From UBA1672 sp050633505 (GTDB lineage: Bacteria > Pseudomonadota > Alphaproteobacteria > Micavibrionales > Micavibrionaceae), in the NCBI GenBank assembly GCA_050633505.1, contig JBOEGQ010000004.1:434001-498000 (forward strand): DNA of 64,000 bases. The letters are read 5' to 3'. Shown piece after piece: positions 53,201 to 61,042 of the stretch. The notes under the pieces are model-generated. The model saw only the letters and a program-made list of their open reading frames with translations, was not told where the DNA came from and did no database searches. The position numbers and the translations under genes were made by a program. The first letter of the stretch is position 1. Every line of letters begins with the position of its first letter.

Positions 53201-55495
53201 GATGATCTAAAGCAATATGCGCAGTATGTTGAAAAAACGTTAGATGACCAGATCAATAACCAGCAGGCTCTTGGCCTTACAGATGATCAGGTACAGCAAT
53301 TAAGAGATCAAAAAGCCTCTATCCTTGGTAATGGAACAGCAAGAAGCCAAATACAAGAAGTTGAACAGCTTTTAACCGATTATGAAACGCAGATCATGGC
53401 GGATGCGCGAGAAGCACACAATGATATTCAAATGTATAATTCTTCAATACAGAGCGTTGATAAAACCACTGCTATTGATCTTTTAGGTAAGCAAGTTGCT
53501 GCTCTTAATAATTTTGAGCAGAAACACGCTTTGGCCAATAATGAGGTTGCAACCTTCCTTGGTATGCTTAACGGTATTAGAACGGCAAATGCCCCTGTAC
53601 AGGGCCCTAGTTCATTTTTACCTGCGGCACCGGATGCTGCAACACAAGTCGAAGCGGATGTTATTGCATATGCACAAACAACGCCTCTCGCAGATACCGA
53701 TTTAGATGGCACTGTTACTGATATTGAAAAAGCAGCAGCAGAACTACGCGCAACGAAAGCCGTTGAAGCCGCTCTAAACGCCGCAGATACTGATGGGAAT
53801 AAAATCATTTCACGCGGTGAGTTATTAGCAGCAGAACAAGCAGCATTAGCCGCGGTTCAGGCCTCTACAGATTCTGAAATTGATCGCATCACCAAAGACC
53901 TTGATGCCGATGGTGATGGTACGATTACAGATCAAGAAAGACAAGATGTCAGAGACCGTGAAGCAGCGCGTGTTGCTGCGGAACAAGAGGCCGCACGCCA
54001 GAAAGAGGCTGCGGAACGTCAGGCAGCAGCAGATGCAGCTGCGCTAAAAGCTGCAAAAGACACGAATAATGATGGTGATGTTTCAGCGGAAGAAGAAACA
54101 GCCTACACAGAAAAACAAGAAGCAATACAAGAGCGCAATAAAGAATTCGTTGAAGCGATTGATAAAAAAATCTCAATTGCACACGGTTCAAGCGGTATTA
54201 ACGCCGATTTGAAGGCCTACAACGTTGCGCGTACAGAGTTAGGTGAAGTTATCCCTGCACAGTTGCAAGAGATCATTAACCACATTCGTTACGACGATCC
54301 AAATAAAACACCGGAACAAAAAGCGGAAGCTGTTCGTCTTGTTAACAACATGAAGGCTACAATTGCACAAAGCCATCAGGAAATTGCAAGCAGCTTTGAT
54401 GAAGCGAAGGCTATTCACCTTAAAGTTAATGGCGCAGATGGTAACGGCGGCCTAATTCAGGAACTCAAAGACCTGAAAGATACAGCCAACCCGACTCAGG
54501 TGCAAAAAGACCGCATCAATCAAATCGGACAAGAGCTTGAGCTTCTGGCAAAGCAAAGCCAGAGGGTTCGTGAACATGCGGAAAAAACGCATGCATCATC
54601 TCTGGAAGCATTGGGAAGAAATAAGGACTATCAATACTTTAACAGCCTTGGCGGTAAAAAACTGGATGACCTACTCCTAAACGTTGATGGTGGCCAGCCT
54701 GGATTTATGTCACATATTTTCGGCAAGGGCGGATCTGGCGTTATATCAAAGGCCGGTAGCTGGGCTGGTATTGCGAAAAACCGACTGAGTGCCTTTGGTG
54801 ACTGGTGGGGCGATGTAAAACGTGACGCAGATAGCAAGAACGAAGCAATGGCCTATACAGGTATGGAATTAGGCTTCTATGGTCTGATAGGTTGGACTGC
54901 GTTGAATAAAATCCAAGACTGGACAGGTATGCCTGGTTGGATGAAGTGGTCAGCGATCGGTTTTGGAGCCATCGCACTAATCGGACGTTCTGGTGGAATG
55001 ATGACTGATATGGGGGCAAATAAAGGCCACCAGATCACATCATCACAAAACGTTGCGCAAAGCTTTAAAGCAAGTGATGCAGAAAGACAGGCACAGGTTT
55101 CGACAACAACATCTAATAGATTTAACGGTCAGAGTGGCGCTGCGACTGCGGAAACACAAAGAACAGCGTCTCACCTCCCTACGGAAGGCCTCGATACTGA
55201 TAAAATCCAAGTTACAAACGTGACAAAAGATGAATTAATGCACGGCACAATAAAAGCTTCTGATGTGACTGATAACACAGTCGTACAAGACCCTGATGGC
55301 AGCATGCCAGAGCAGTTGGTATCATCAACTTCTTATGGTATTTCAAACACAGGATCCGGAACCGGTAATCACCTCGATACCAGCTTTATCAAAGATACAG
55401 CGAACTTCATCTCTCCTGACGGAGATGAGTATCAGCTGGACCCTGCACTATTCGGCAAAGGTGGCGCTGCGCACAACGCATCAGTGACCGTTTAG
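50267..55495 (+). CDS. giant multi-segment protein with four EF-hand loops
   Basis: About 1742 residues from TTG 50267, where AAGGGG is eight bases upstream; a GTG at 50258 has its SD too close. No signal peptide. In order: a helical N-terminus, an Ala/Gln/Thr/Pro-rich stretch (about 190-300), a globular alpha-rich part (about 300-830), a hydrophobic segment (about 840-865), a Gln/Ala linker, coiled coil, four canonical EF-hand loops at about 1143, 1174, 1213 and 1265 (D-x-D/N-x-D/N spacing, Glu at position 12), then more helix, a membrane-like segment with WMKW near 1558, and a Ser/Thr/Asp-rich C-terminus. No enzyme motif. The family is unknown to me. Confidence 0.75.
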   Translation: MAINAFRQLDELNASAKIGEIASNLPKALESMLQNPEVAAEIQDIIKTATGKQGIADRVEDLRDDLRKTALDGGDLESARFMKDNRFLELMEKAVQEEAAKGEFKSLRYGVDEITEARMQDLKSRFPEAEGYFDDFAEAVAERKASISDYVNHLRRQDLDAGVSQDVVNSRIDDHMRQARRAWANSHRTVAEAPSPAPAQQAAPTQAAKTDETTTQAAPKQQTAEASTGGAANDAASQVDEAAETVTQNSAKSSDEAVATADEVGDASGVQKTDTHKDASKADGAVKASNDLPEMDKPEFNGKELDPFKRIARRSTNPLHLFTNWVPMVAYRVRSQGITRPVIKAVDQQMQDLGLIGKVENGKPQKGSIHQLHDNIIEKIKSGDHENIPALLDNFAEQNAKELAHFRSSIADMRKHVEETYGYKDPASGNIVGSDKSTKYYGLTQDQKLTMLSQFDVWDNMAAQLQNGASGTMIEDINYMLGRMHEPKFDIGSIENSLTGLTFVQEQANNAFIRLTDHLPQQARNLPDATDEQRFKATGQVKRMLEEQINNGFVYRHQHQYAPVTYNYLAKDDNREEIWQNQFLEKYSARNEADGTLKINLIDGTSDPAARAFSEQLIVMFESRGADFALDGLRDLHRLTQPWAPKGVADESLDNLRTTLTQPRLHQDMHRDGYGANNLDYQNFAGTAGNIVASNVSGRNHNYLFGLYGKFVEQNRQNQHAATVRMYPLVAGTKFSGQSGLSKPGEILRNNVFLYGPLNSATFWLGSKSVKTQKTTSLGGQATDYGVKKVQWRDEATEGRGAIARRAAVRILSGGLVNDIGALDGGIGIKRARITPTKLGYLGLAGLMTWGAGEALGNETTAKAGHAVWDGSSFHVSAGYGAIFGGGSTANGQPAAPQGASAAQGQQQQAAAPVMAPWGSTQVASTNTENISKIHDASKENLEKITNRIQENSNMLSVLPGVTDPADLYVGNIFDKYRDDLKQYAQYVEKTLDDQINNQQALGLTDDQVQQLRDQKASILGNGTARSQIQEVEQLLTDYETQIMADAREAHNDIQMYNSSIQSVDKTTAIDLLGKQVAALNNFEQKHALANNEVATFLGMLNGIRTANAPVQGPSSFLPAAPDAATQVEADVIAYAQTTPLADTDLDGTVTDIEKAAAELRATKAVEAALNAADTDGNKIISRGELLAAEQAALAAVQASTDSEIDRITKDLDADGDGTITDQERQDVRDREAARVAAEQEAARQKEAAERQAAADAAALKAAKDTNNDGDVSAEEETAYTEKQEAIQERNKEFVEAIDKKISIAHGSSGINADLKAYNVARTELGEVIPAQLQEIINHIRYDDPNKTPEQKAEAVRLVNNMKATIAQSHQEIASSFDEAKAIHLKVNGADGNGGLIQELKDLKDTANPTQVQKDRINQIGQELELLAKQSQRVREHAEKTHASSLEALGRNKDYQYFNSLGGKKLDDLLLNVDGGQPGFMSHIFGKGGSGVISKAGSWAGIAKNRLSAFGDWWGDVKRDADSKNEAMAYTGMELGFYGLIGWTALNKIQDWTGMPGWMKWSAIGFGAIALIGRSGGMMTDMGANKGHQITSSQNVAQSFKASDAERQAQVSTTTSNRFNGQSGAATAETQRTASHLPTEGLDTDKIQVTNVTKDELMHGTIKASDVTDNTVVQDPDGSMPEQLVSSTSYGISNTGSGTGNHLDTSFIKDTANFISPDGDEYQLDPALFGKGGAAHNASVTV

Positions 55496-55521
55496 TAGAC
55501 AATACCGGAGGCGATTCGCTT

Positions 55522-55554
55522 ATGACTTCCCTTAAGATTGGTGTGATGTTATGA
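55522..55554 (+). CDS. 10-codon ORF overlapping the 55551 gene
   Basis: ATG 55522 to TGA 55554 encodes MTSLKIGVML. GGAGGCG lies about ten bases before it, a stronger ribosome site than the next gene has. Its stop overlaps the next ATG (ATGA at 55551-55554), the arrangement of translational reinitiation. Confidence 0.35.
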   Translation: MTSLKIGVML

Positions 55555-56045
55555 TTTCGTTAAGTGTTCCGTCCTATACTGGCCTTGAATACTTCTCTAA
55601 CATGCCATTTCTGGCGGATTTATTAATGAGTGACGAAGAGCAAAACAACGATATGGGCGTCCATACTCCACCAAGTATGGGAAGAGACTGGGGCTCCGGC
55701 AGCGGGTCTGGCAGAACACGCCTATTCGATAGCGCAGAAGAATTCGACATTTATTGCGACCGTGAAAAGGGTATAAACTATATCTTTCACGGTAAAGAAC
55801 TGGGCTGTACCATTGATTTTCTTGAGTATGACCATGATACTCAATGCATTACCGTCCATACAAACGACCGACAAAAACTGGATCTTGGCGGAAAAATACA
55901 GTGGCTTGTCCGCCCCTATATTGCAAAAGAACAAAATTTGTTTATAATCCGAACTGAGAATGGCAAAGCCATCGACGGCATTCAAGTCCATTTAAAAATC
56001 AAAGATCCGGAAATCAAAAAAGAATCTGAAAAATCCCTGAATTAA
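55551..56045 (+). CDS. small protein, paralogue of the 56114 gene
   Basis: 164 residues with an N-terminal extension (about 60 residues, with GSGSGSGRT) and a beta-rich-looking core. The core aligns by eye with the next protein: FHGKELGCTIDFLEYDHDT against FYNKPFKNELSWLEFDLET, a later D-x3-L/I stretch, and GKAIDGIQVHLKIK against GNAKEGVYIPLIIHRN. The ATG at 55551 overlaps a 10-codon ORF. Internal ATGs at 55602 and 55626 are possible starts. Unknown function; adjacent to the giant protein. Confidence 0.7.
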   Translation: MISLSVPSYTGLEYFSNMPFLADLLMSDEEQNNDMGVHTPPSMGRDWGSGSGSGRTRLFDSAEEFDIYCDREKGINYIFHGKELGCTIDFLEYDHDTQCITVHTNDRQKLDLGGKIQWLVRPYIAKEQNLFIIRTENGKAIDGIQVHLKIKDPEIKKESEKSLN

Positions 56046-56113
56046 GGAAAAAAAAAGAGAGCTTTTTTTAGAAAACCATTATATAATAAATTTAAGTTAG
56101 AAAGAAAAACGGG

Positions 56114-56476
56114 ATGACAAGTGAACACGTAGAAGATGGGGGAAAGGAAACTGGGTCCCTTATTGACTTTGTCTACGGTGTTACAGATGAAAGTAAACTC
56201 CAGATAGAGGTCGCCGTTAAAGATGATGGACGTTGTGCCGTATTCTATAACAAGCCCTTTAAAAATGAGCTTTCATGGTTAGAATTTGACCTAGAAACAT
56301 GTCGTTTGGATTTTGTACTTGATGATGGTGAAATCCGCAATATTGGAATGCCTTTGACGAATAATATGGCAAAAAATATGCAAAATACTCATCAAATGTT
56401 AATGGTTTTAATGGATGATGAAACGGGTAATGCAAAGGAAGGGGTTTATATTCCTTTGATTATTCACAGAAATTAA
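56114..56476 (+). CDS. small protein, paralogue of the 55551 gene
   Basis: 120 residues, acidic, no signal peptide. It shares with the previous product a core F-x2-K-x6-L-x-F-L-E-[FY]-D-x-[DE]-T, a run of D and I/L residues in the middle, and a similar C-terminal G-[KN]-A-x-[DE]-G-[IV]-x-[IVP]-x-[LI]-x-I. It lacks the N-terminal extension. It lies 68 bases after that gene. The fold would be a small beta sandwich by pattern, not proven. Confidence 0.7.
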   Translation: MTSEHVEDGGKETGSLIDFVYGVTDESKLQIEVAVKDDGRCAVFYNKPFKNELSWLEFDLETCRLDFVLDDGEIRNIGMPLTNNMAKNMQNTHQMLMVLMDDETGNAKEGVYIPLIIHRN

Positions 56477-56554
56477 AACCGGAAATATAATAAAAAGATC
56501 TGCTAAAGCAGGCGGTTGAAAAAACTTAAGAAATGAAAATATTAAGGAGTGAAA

Positions 56555-56728
56555 ATGAAATCGGGATTTAACAGCATCGTTGACGTTAGTAATGCACGAC
56601 AGGAATTTGCATCGGCTAGCTGGCAGAAGATGGAAGTCGATATTAACGGAGTTACAGCCCTGCAAAGTGAAAGCACCGCAAACACAATGGGCGGTAATGA
56701 GTTTGTTGCTGGTGGATTTGAGCCATAG
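56555..56728 (+). CDS. 57-residue protein ending the cluster
   Basis: ATG 56555, with the strong AAGGAG at 56544-56549, opens 57 codons to TAG 56726-56728. The product (start MKSGFNSIVDVSNARQEFA) has no hydrophobic segment, an Asn/Ser/Gly/Glu-rich tail and no family known to me. The ORF falls under common length cut-offs. A strong terminator follows at 56758, so it is the last gene of the cluster. Confidence 0.7.
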   Translation: MKSGFNSIVDVSNARQEFASASWQKMEVDINGVTALQSESTANTMGGNEFVAGGFEP

Positions 56729-56757
56729 GCCTCTTATCTAAAATTTAAGAATTTATA

Positions 56758-56787
56758 AACAGGCGTGCACTCCCCGCCTGTTTTTTT
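56758..56787 (+). terminator. rho-independent terminator of the giant-protein cluster
   Basis: AACAGGCG (56758-56765) pairs exactly with CGCCTGTT (56775-56782) around a nine-base loop, and a T-run extends to 56787. Confidence 0.92.
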
Positions 56788-57073
56788 GTACCTTCTTCGT
56801 CCCCTTCCTTAACCTAGTCCTGCTCTATTCCCTGCCCTGCGATTTAAAAACAGACTCACTATGGCACTGTTTCTCGCACTCTTTGCCGTATATTTATAAA
56901 ACAGAAACACATTTCAAATGATTTGGCGTTCAAGACAATAAACCGACTGCGCCTCAATTCCGTATCGCAAATTATTGCAATCACCGTTTAGAGTGCCCGC
57001 CTTTAGTCCACGCTGCTCACCATTCTGAAATCGCCCCTTGCAAATCTATGCGCAGCCCAGTAAAACACAGGGC
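56788..57073. other. intergenic region with no recognised feature
   Basis: Between the cluster terminator and lepA. A 12-codon ATG frame (56860) has no ribosome site. The lepA promoter must lie here, but I see no convincing -35/-10 pair. Confidence 0.4.
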
Positions 57074-58891
57074 ATGAGCACAAAAACAAAACCGTTGGAT
57101 CAAATCCGCAATTTCGCCATTATCGCCCATATCGACCATGGGAAATCTACTCTTGCCGACCGCCTGATACAAACATGTGGTGGTCTGGAAGAACGTGAAA
57201 TGGAGGAACAAGTCCTCGATAACATGGATATCGAGCGTGAGCGTGGTATTACAATTAAGGCACAGACGGTACGCCTTGAATATACGGCGAATGATGGAAT
57301 TACCTACCAGCTCAATATTATGGACACACCCGGCCATGTTGACTTTGCCTACGAAGTGTCACGATCTCTTGCATCCTGCGAAGGTTCCATTCTCGTTGTC
57401 GATGCATCTCAAGGGGTTGAAGCACAGACCCTCGCTAACGTCTATCAGGCACTTGAGAACAATCATGAAATTGTCCCGGCCATTAACAAAATTGATTTAC
57501 CCGCTGCAGATATTGATCATGCAAAACATGAAATAGAAGACGTAATCGGCTTGCCCGCAGACGGCGCTGTTCCGTGCTCTGGAAAAACCGGAGAAGGTAT
57601 CGACGCATTACTAGAGGAAATCGTCACGACCCTTCCCGCTCCATCAGAAGGCGATGCGGAAGAGCCTACGAAAGCCTTATTGGTTGATAGTTGGTACGAT
57701 ATTTATCTGGGCGTTATTGTTCTGGTTCGCGTCATGGATGGCTACCTTAAGAAGGGGCAGAAAATCCAATTCATGAGCAACGGAGCAACCCGTGAGATTG
57801 ACCGTGTTGGTATGTTCAGCCCGAAAAAGGTTGAGCTCGACGCGCTAGGCCCCGGCGAGATGGGCTTTATCACCGCATCCATTAAAGATATTAGCGAAAC
57901 GAGTGTTGGTGACACAATCACTGACTTTAAAAGACCTTGTACAAATGCACTTCCCGGCTTTAAACCTAGTATTCCAATGGTATTTTGCTCTTTCTATCCG
58001 GCAGATGCCGGGGATTTTGAAAAGCTGCGCGATTCTCTTGGCAAGATAAAGTTAAACGATGCTTCTGTTCATTATGAAATGGAAAGCTCTCAAGCCCTAG
58101 GGCTTGGTTTTAGATGTGGCTTTCTTGGTTTGCTGCATATGGAGATTATACAAGAACGCTTAGAACGTGAATTTGATCTCGACCTCATCCCCACTGCACC
58201 AAGTGTTGTATACAAAATCAATCTGACAAATGGCGAACAAATCGATCTCTACAACCCAGTGGATATGCCCGATATTGTCAAAATTAAATCTATAGAAGAG
58301 CCATGGATTAAGGCCACGATTCTTGTTCCCGATGAATATCTCGGTGGCTTGTTACAACTGTGCCAAGACAGGCGCGGCGTTCAAATAGATCTAACTTATG
58401 TTGGTGGTCGTGCGATGCTGGTCTACCGTCTACCGCTCAATGAGGTTGTTTTTGATTTCTATGACCGACTTAAATCCATTTCAAAAGGCTACGCCAGCTT
58501 TGATTATGAATTGGACGGATATGGAGGGAATGATCTGGTTAAACTGGAAATCCGTGTCAATGAAGAGCCTGTCGATGCCCTAGCCATGATCGTACATAGA
58601 GAAAGCGCAGAGGGCCGTGGACGCGGCATGTGTGAACGGTTAAAGGATCTTATTCCACGACAAATGTTCAAAATCGCCATTCAGGCCGCAATTGGCGGGA
58701 AGATTATTGCCCGTGAAAATGTCTCTGCTATGCGTAAAGACGTTACAGCAAAATGTTACGGCGGTGACATCTCTCGTAAGAAGAAGCTCCTTGAAAAGCA
58801 GAAAAAAGGTAAGGCAAAAATGCGTGCCTATGGTAATGTACAAATTCCACAAAGCGCATTTATTGCGGCTCTTAAAATGGGAGATGAATAA
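57074..58891 (+). CDS. lepA: elongation factor 4 (LepA)
   Basis: LepA is a ribosome-dependent GTPase of 605 residues. The G1 motif AHIDHGKST, the G2 region RERGITIKAQTVRL, DTPGHVDF and NKIDLP give the translational GTPase set, followed by the LepA C-terminal domain (GQRMFKIAIQA-like RQMFKIAIQAAIGGKIIARE and KKLLEKQKKGKAKMRAYG). The start at ATG 57074 matches family N-termini. It is followed by a tiny lipoprotein gene 2 bases later. Confidence 0.96.
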   Translation: MSTKTKPLDQIRNFAIIAHIDHGKSTLADRLIQTCGGLEEREMEEQVLDNMDIERERGITIKAQTVRLEYTANDGITYQLNIMDTPGHVDFAYEVSRSLASCEGSILVVDASQGVEAQTLANVYQALENNHEIVPAINKIDLPAADIDHAKHEIEDVIGLPADGAVPCSGKTGEGIDALLEEIVTTLPAPSEGDAEEPTKALLVDSWYDIYLGVIVLVRVMDGYLKKGQKIQFMSNGATREIDRVGMFSPKKVELDALGPGEMGFITASIKDISETSVGDTITDFKRPCTNALPGFKPSIPMVFCSFYPADAGDFEKLRDSLGKIKLNDASVHYEMESSQALGLGFRCGFLGLLHMEIIQERLEREFDLDLIPTAPSVVYKINLTNGEQIDLYNPVDMPDIVKIKSIEEPWIKATILVPDEYLGGLLQLCQDRRGVQIDLTYVGGRAMLVYRLPLNEVVFDFYDRLKSISKGYASFDYELDGYGGNDLVKLEIRVNEEPVDALAMIVHRESAEGRGRGMCERLKDLIPRQMFKIAIQAAIGGKIIARENVSAMRKDVTAKCYGGDISRKKKLLEKQKKGKAKMRAYGNVQIPQSAFIAALKMGDE

Positions 58892-58893
58892 AC

Positions 58894-59073
58894 GTGAAGA
58901 ATTTTGTACTATTCACAGTGACATTAACAATGCTCTCGGGCTGTGGATTTGCCGGACGTACCTTGGGCACAGCAACGAAAATACTAACCTCTCCAATCAG
59001 CCTAACTGAAAATGAAAGCACCCTACCGACTGAAACAAAAGACGTTTCAATCGCGCATGCATACACAGAATAA
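58894..59073 (+). CDS. 59-residue lipoprotein
   Basis: GTG 58894, with GGGAG ten bases upstream inside lepA, opens a 59-residue protein. The signal is short and hydrophobic with the lipobox L-S-G-C at residues 14-17, so Cys17 would be lipidated. After that comes a Thr/Ser/Glu-rich chain with no motif. Too short for length-filtered ORF calls. Coupled to lepA by two bases between stop and start. Confidence 0.75.
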   Translation: MKNFVLFTVTLTMLSGCGFAGRTLGTATKILTSPISLTENESTLPTETKDVSIAHAYTE

Positions 59074-59390
59074 ATGAGAATATGATTAAAAGGATCCCCG
59101 GCCGCTAAGAGGGAGTGTGTGGGGGAGGAGATCAGCAGCCAGGGACGAGACGGTTTATATGCCTCTCATTTCATAAAATCAACCCTTAAAAAAAATTATT
59201 TTCATTTTTTTCACACAAGAATATGATTTATCCAACACCGTGTAAAACCGCCATACATAAAAAACCACTAATATACGAGAAAACATAACAAATATTTTCT
59301 TCACTATATTTTTCGATACTTCTCTATTCCCCCTTAGAGCATCATAACCTATACATATAGAATGATTCGCATTACACAGGAGGTATTGTT
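59074..59390. other. 317-base intergenic region
   Basis: Contains a purine- and GC-rich block (59091-59153, starting with GGATCCCCGGCCGC) that differs from its AT-rich surroundings, then an AT-rich stretch that would suit the GST promoter. No ORF or RNA gene is recognised. A good AGGAGG before the ATG at 59391 is the only clear signal. Confidence 0.4.
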
Positions 59391-60137
59391 ATGGCTGTAA
59401 CCTTATATAAGTTCGGTGCACAATGGGGCATTACCGATCCCAGTCCGTTTTGCGTTAAGCTTGAAAGCTTCTTAAGGCTCAATAACATAGAGTTCACACT
59501 TGGTGATTTTGATATTAAAAGCACCCTAAACAAAGCACCAAAAAAGAAGATGCCATTTGTTGTCTTTGAAGATGGCCGAAAAATGGGTGATTCGACCCTG
59601 ATCATTAACCACCTATCTGATGCAAACAGCATTGATATGGATGCCCCCCTATCCGCAGAACAAAGAACCATATCCTATGCCTTTCGCCGTATGCTGGATG
59701 AAGGGTTTTATTTTCCTGCTGTATACTCACGATGGGCAGATGATATCGGCTGGAATGCCGTCATGCCGATCTTTTTTGATGGCCTCCCCAATTTTCTAAA
59801 ACCTTTGGTCAGTGGGAAAATACGTAAAGATGTGATCAAAATGCTCAACGGTCAAGGCACTGCACGCCATAGCAAGGATGAAATTTATACTGCCGCAGAA
59901 AGAGATTTGCAGGCACTCTCAAACCTGTTAGGCGACAATCAATGGTTTTTCAACACAGATCAACCAACACTTCTCGATATATGGACACATGCCTTTGTCA
60001 TCAACTGCATTATCCCACCAATTGAGACCGATTTAAAAACACGATCTTTAAAGTTCACAAATCTTTGCGATCACGCCCATAGATTTGAAAAGCTTGTATA
60101 TAAAACGGCCTCAGAAGAACAAACAGAAGCAGAATAA
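59391..60137 (+). CDS. glutathione S-transferase family protein (metaxin/FAX-like)
   Basis: 248 residues with an N-terminal thioredoxin-like domain (TLYKFGAQWGITDPSPFCVKLESFLR and KKKMPFVVFEDGRKMGDSTLIINHL) and an all-helical C-terminal domain ending AEDQTEAE-like (SEEQTEAE). The placement of Cys and Pro is like that of the Fax/metaxin-type GSTs. The usual catalytic Ser/Tyr for glutathione is not clear. Strong SD AGGAGG before the ATG. It is followed at 7 bases by a ferritin-like protein. Confidence 0.82.
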   Translation: MAVTLYKFGAQWGITDPSPFCVKLESFLRLNNIEFTLGDFDIKSTLNKAPKKKMPFVVFEDGRKMGDSTLIINHLSDANSIDMDAPLSAEQRTISYAFRRMLDEGFYFPAVYSRWADDIGWNAVMPIFFDGLPNFLKPLVSGKIRKDVIKMLNGQGTARHSKDEIYTAAERDLQALSNLLGDNQWFFNTDQPTLLDIWTHAFVINCIIPPIETDLKTRSLKFTNLCDHAHRFEKLVYKTASEEQTEAE

Positions 60138-60143
60138 GTAACC

Positions 60144-61001
60144 ATGGACACTCTTTGCGAACGGGCATTAGACGTACTGACATGTGCAAACGCCAAGGAT
60201 AAGGCACATAAAACACGTGCCCACATGCGAGATTGGCAAGAAGCAGAAACACACAAGATAGGTCTATCTCAAAACCTCAAGATTCGCCCTGCTCGCCCGG
60301 AACATCCGGTATTGCTTCCCGCGAGCGAAATGCCAAGAAGAAGAAAGGCAGGCACAACAAAATCTAAAATCGCACTTTTACACGCCATTGCACATATTGA
60401 ACTTAACGCAATTGATTTGGCATGGGACATCATTGCCCGATTTGCAGGGTATGCGGACGACAACACGCCAGACGGATTTGCCCTACCGCACGCATTCTTT
60501 GAAGACTGGCTAAAAGTTGCAGATGATGAAGCGAAGCATTTTTTGATGCTGGAAGAGCGCTTAAACGATTTCGATGCATGTTATGGCGATTTACCCGCCC
60601 ATGATGGCTTATGGGAAGCCAGTGAGAAAACCGCAACAGACTTCGCTGCACGCCTTGCTATTGTCCCCATGGTTTTAGAAGCACGCGGCCTTGATGTAAC
60701 ACCGGGCATGATCGAAATGATGAAACAACAAGGTGATGATAAGACCGCCGAAATGCTTAAAATTATCCATGATGATGAAATCACCCATGTCCGTGCAGGA
60801 ACACTCTGGTTTGAACATTGGTGTTCTCACCATGGTCTGGATATCGAAACACACTGGCAACATTTGGTTTGCACCTATTTTGATGGAACACTAAAGCGCC
60901 CCTTTAATCACCCAAGCCGTGAACAAGCCGGAATGATACGCGACTGGTATGAGCCGCTTGCCGATATAGACTATACACAAATGAAGAAAATGAAGACGTA
61001 A
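60144..61001 (+). CDS. DUF455 ferritin-like protein
   Basis: 285 residues. The metal-ligand-type helices are recognisable: HAIAHIELNAIDLAWDI, KVADDEAKHFLMLEERL and IHDDEITHVRAGTLWFEHW (His and Glu at the spacing of a di-iron ferritin-like fold). The PxRPARPEHPxL-like segment RPARPEHPVLLPASEMPRR is typical of DUF455. Function in the family is not established; metal-dependent oxygen chemistry is inferred. Its start is 6 bases after the GST stop. Confidence 0.85.
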   Translation: MDTLCERALDVLTCANAKDKAHKTRAHMRDWQEAETHKIGLSQNLKIRPARPEHPVLLPASEMPRRRKAGTTKSKIALLHAIAHIELNAIDLAWDIIARFAGYADDNTPDGFALPHAFFEDWLKVADDEAKHFLMLEERLNDFDACYGDLPAHDGLWEASEKTATDFAARLAIVPMVLEARGLDVTPGMIEMMKQQGDDKTAEMLKIIHDDEITHVRAGTLWFEHWCSHHGLDIETHWQHLVCTYFDGTLKRPFNHPSREQAGMIRDWYEPLADIDYTQMKKMKT

Positions 61002-61042
61002 TTTACTTGCACTCACCAAAGGTGCACGCCTATGATATTGCC

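Noticed and set aside
53428..53808. Minus-strand 126-codon frame inside the giant gene
   Set aside because: Opposite-strand shadow of repetitive Ala-rich coding DNA; no promoter or ribosome site.
48319..55495. Giant cluster proteins as phage tail tape-measure proteins
   Set aside because: No phage structural genes, holin, integrase or att repeat is nearby. Composition resembles tape measures, but that is weak evidence.
50267..55495. Giant protein as an RTX adhesin or cohesin-dockerin protein
   Set aside because: EF-hand loops are present, but no Gly-Gly-x-Gly-x-Asp RTX nonapeptides, no signal peptide and no paired dockerin 22-residue layout was found.
59091..59153. Vector contamination at the GGATCC-GGCCGC block
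   Set aside because: Only about 60 bases and no flanking vector sequence recognised; kept as a low-interest note instead of a claim.
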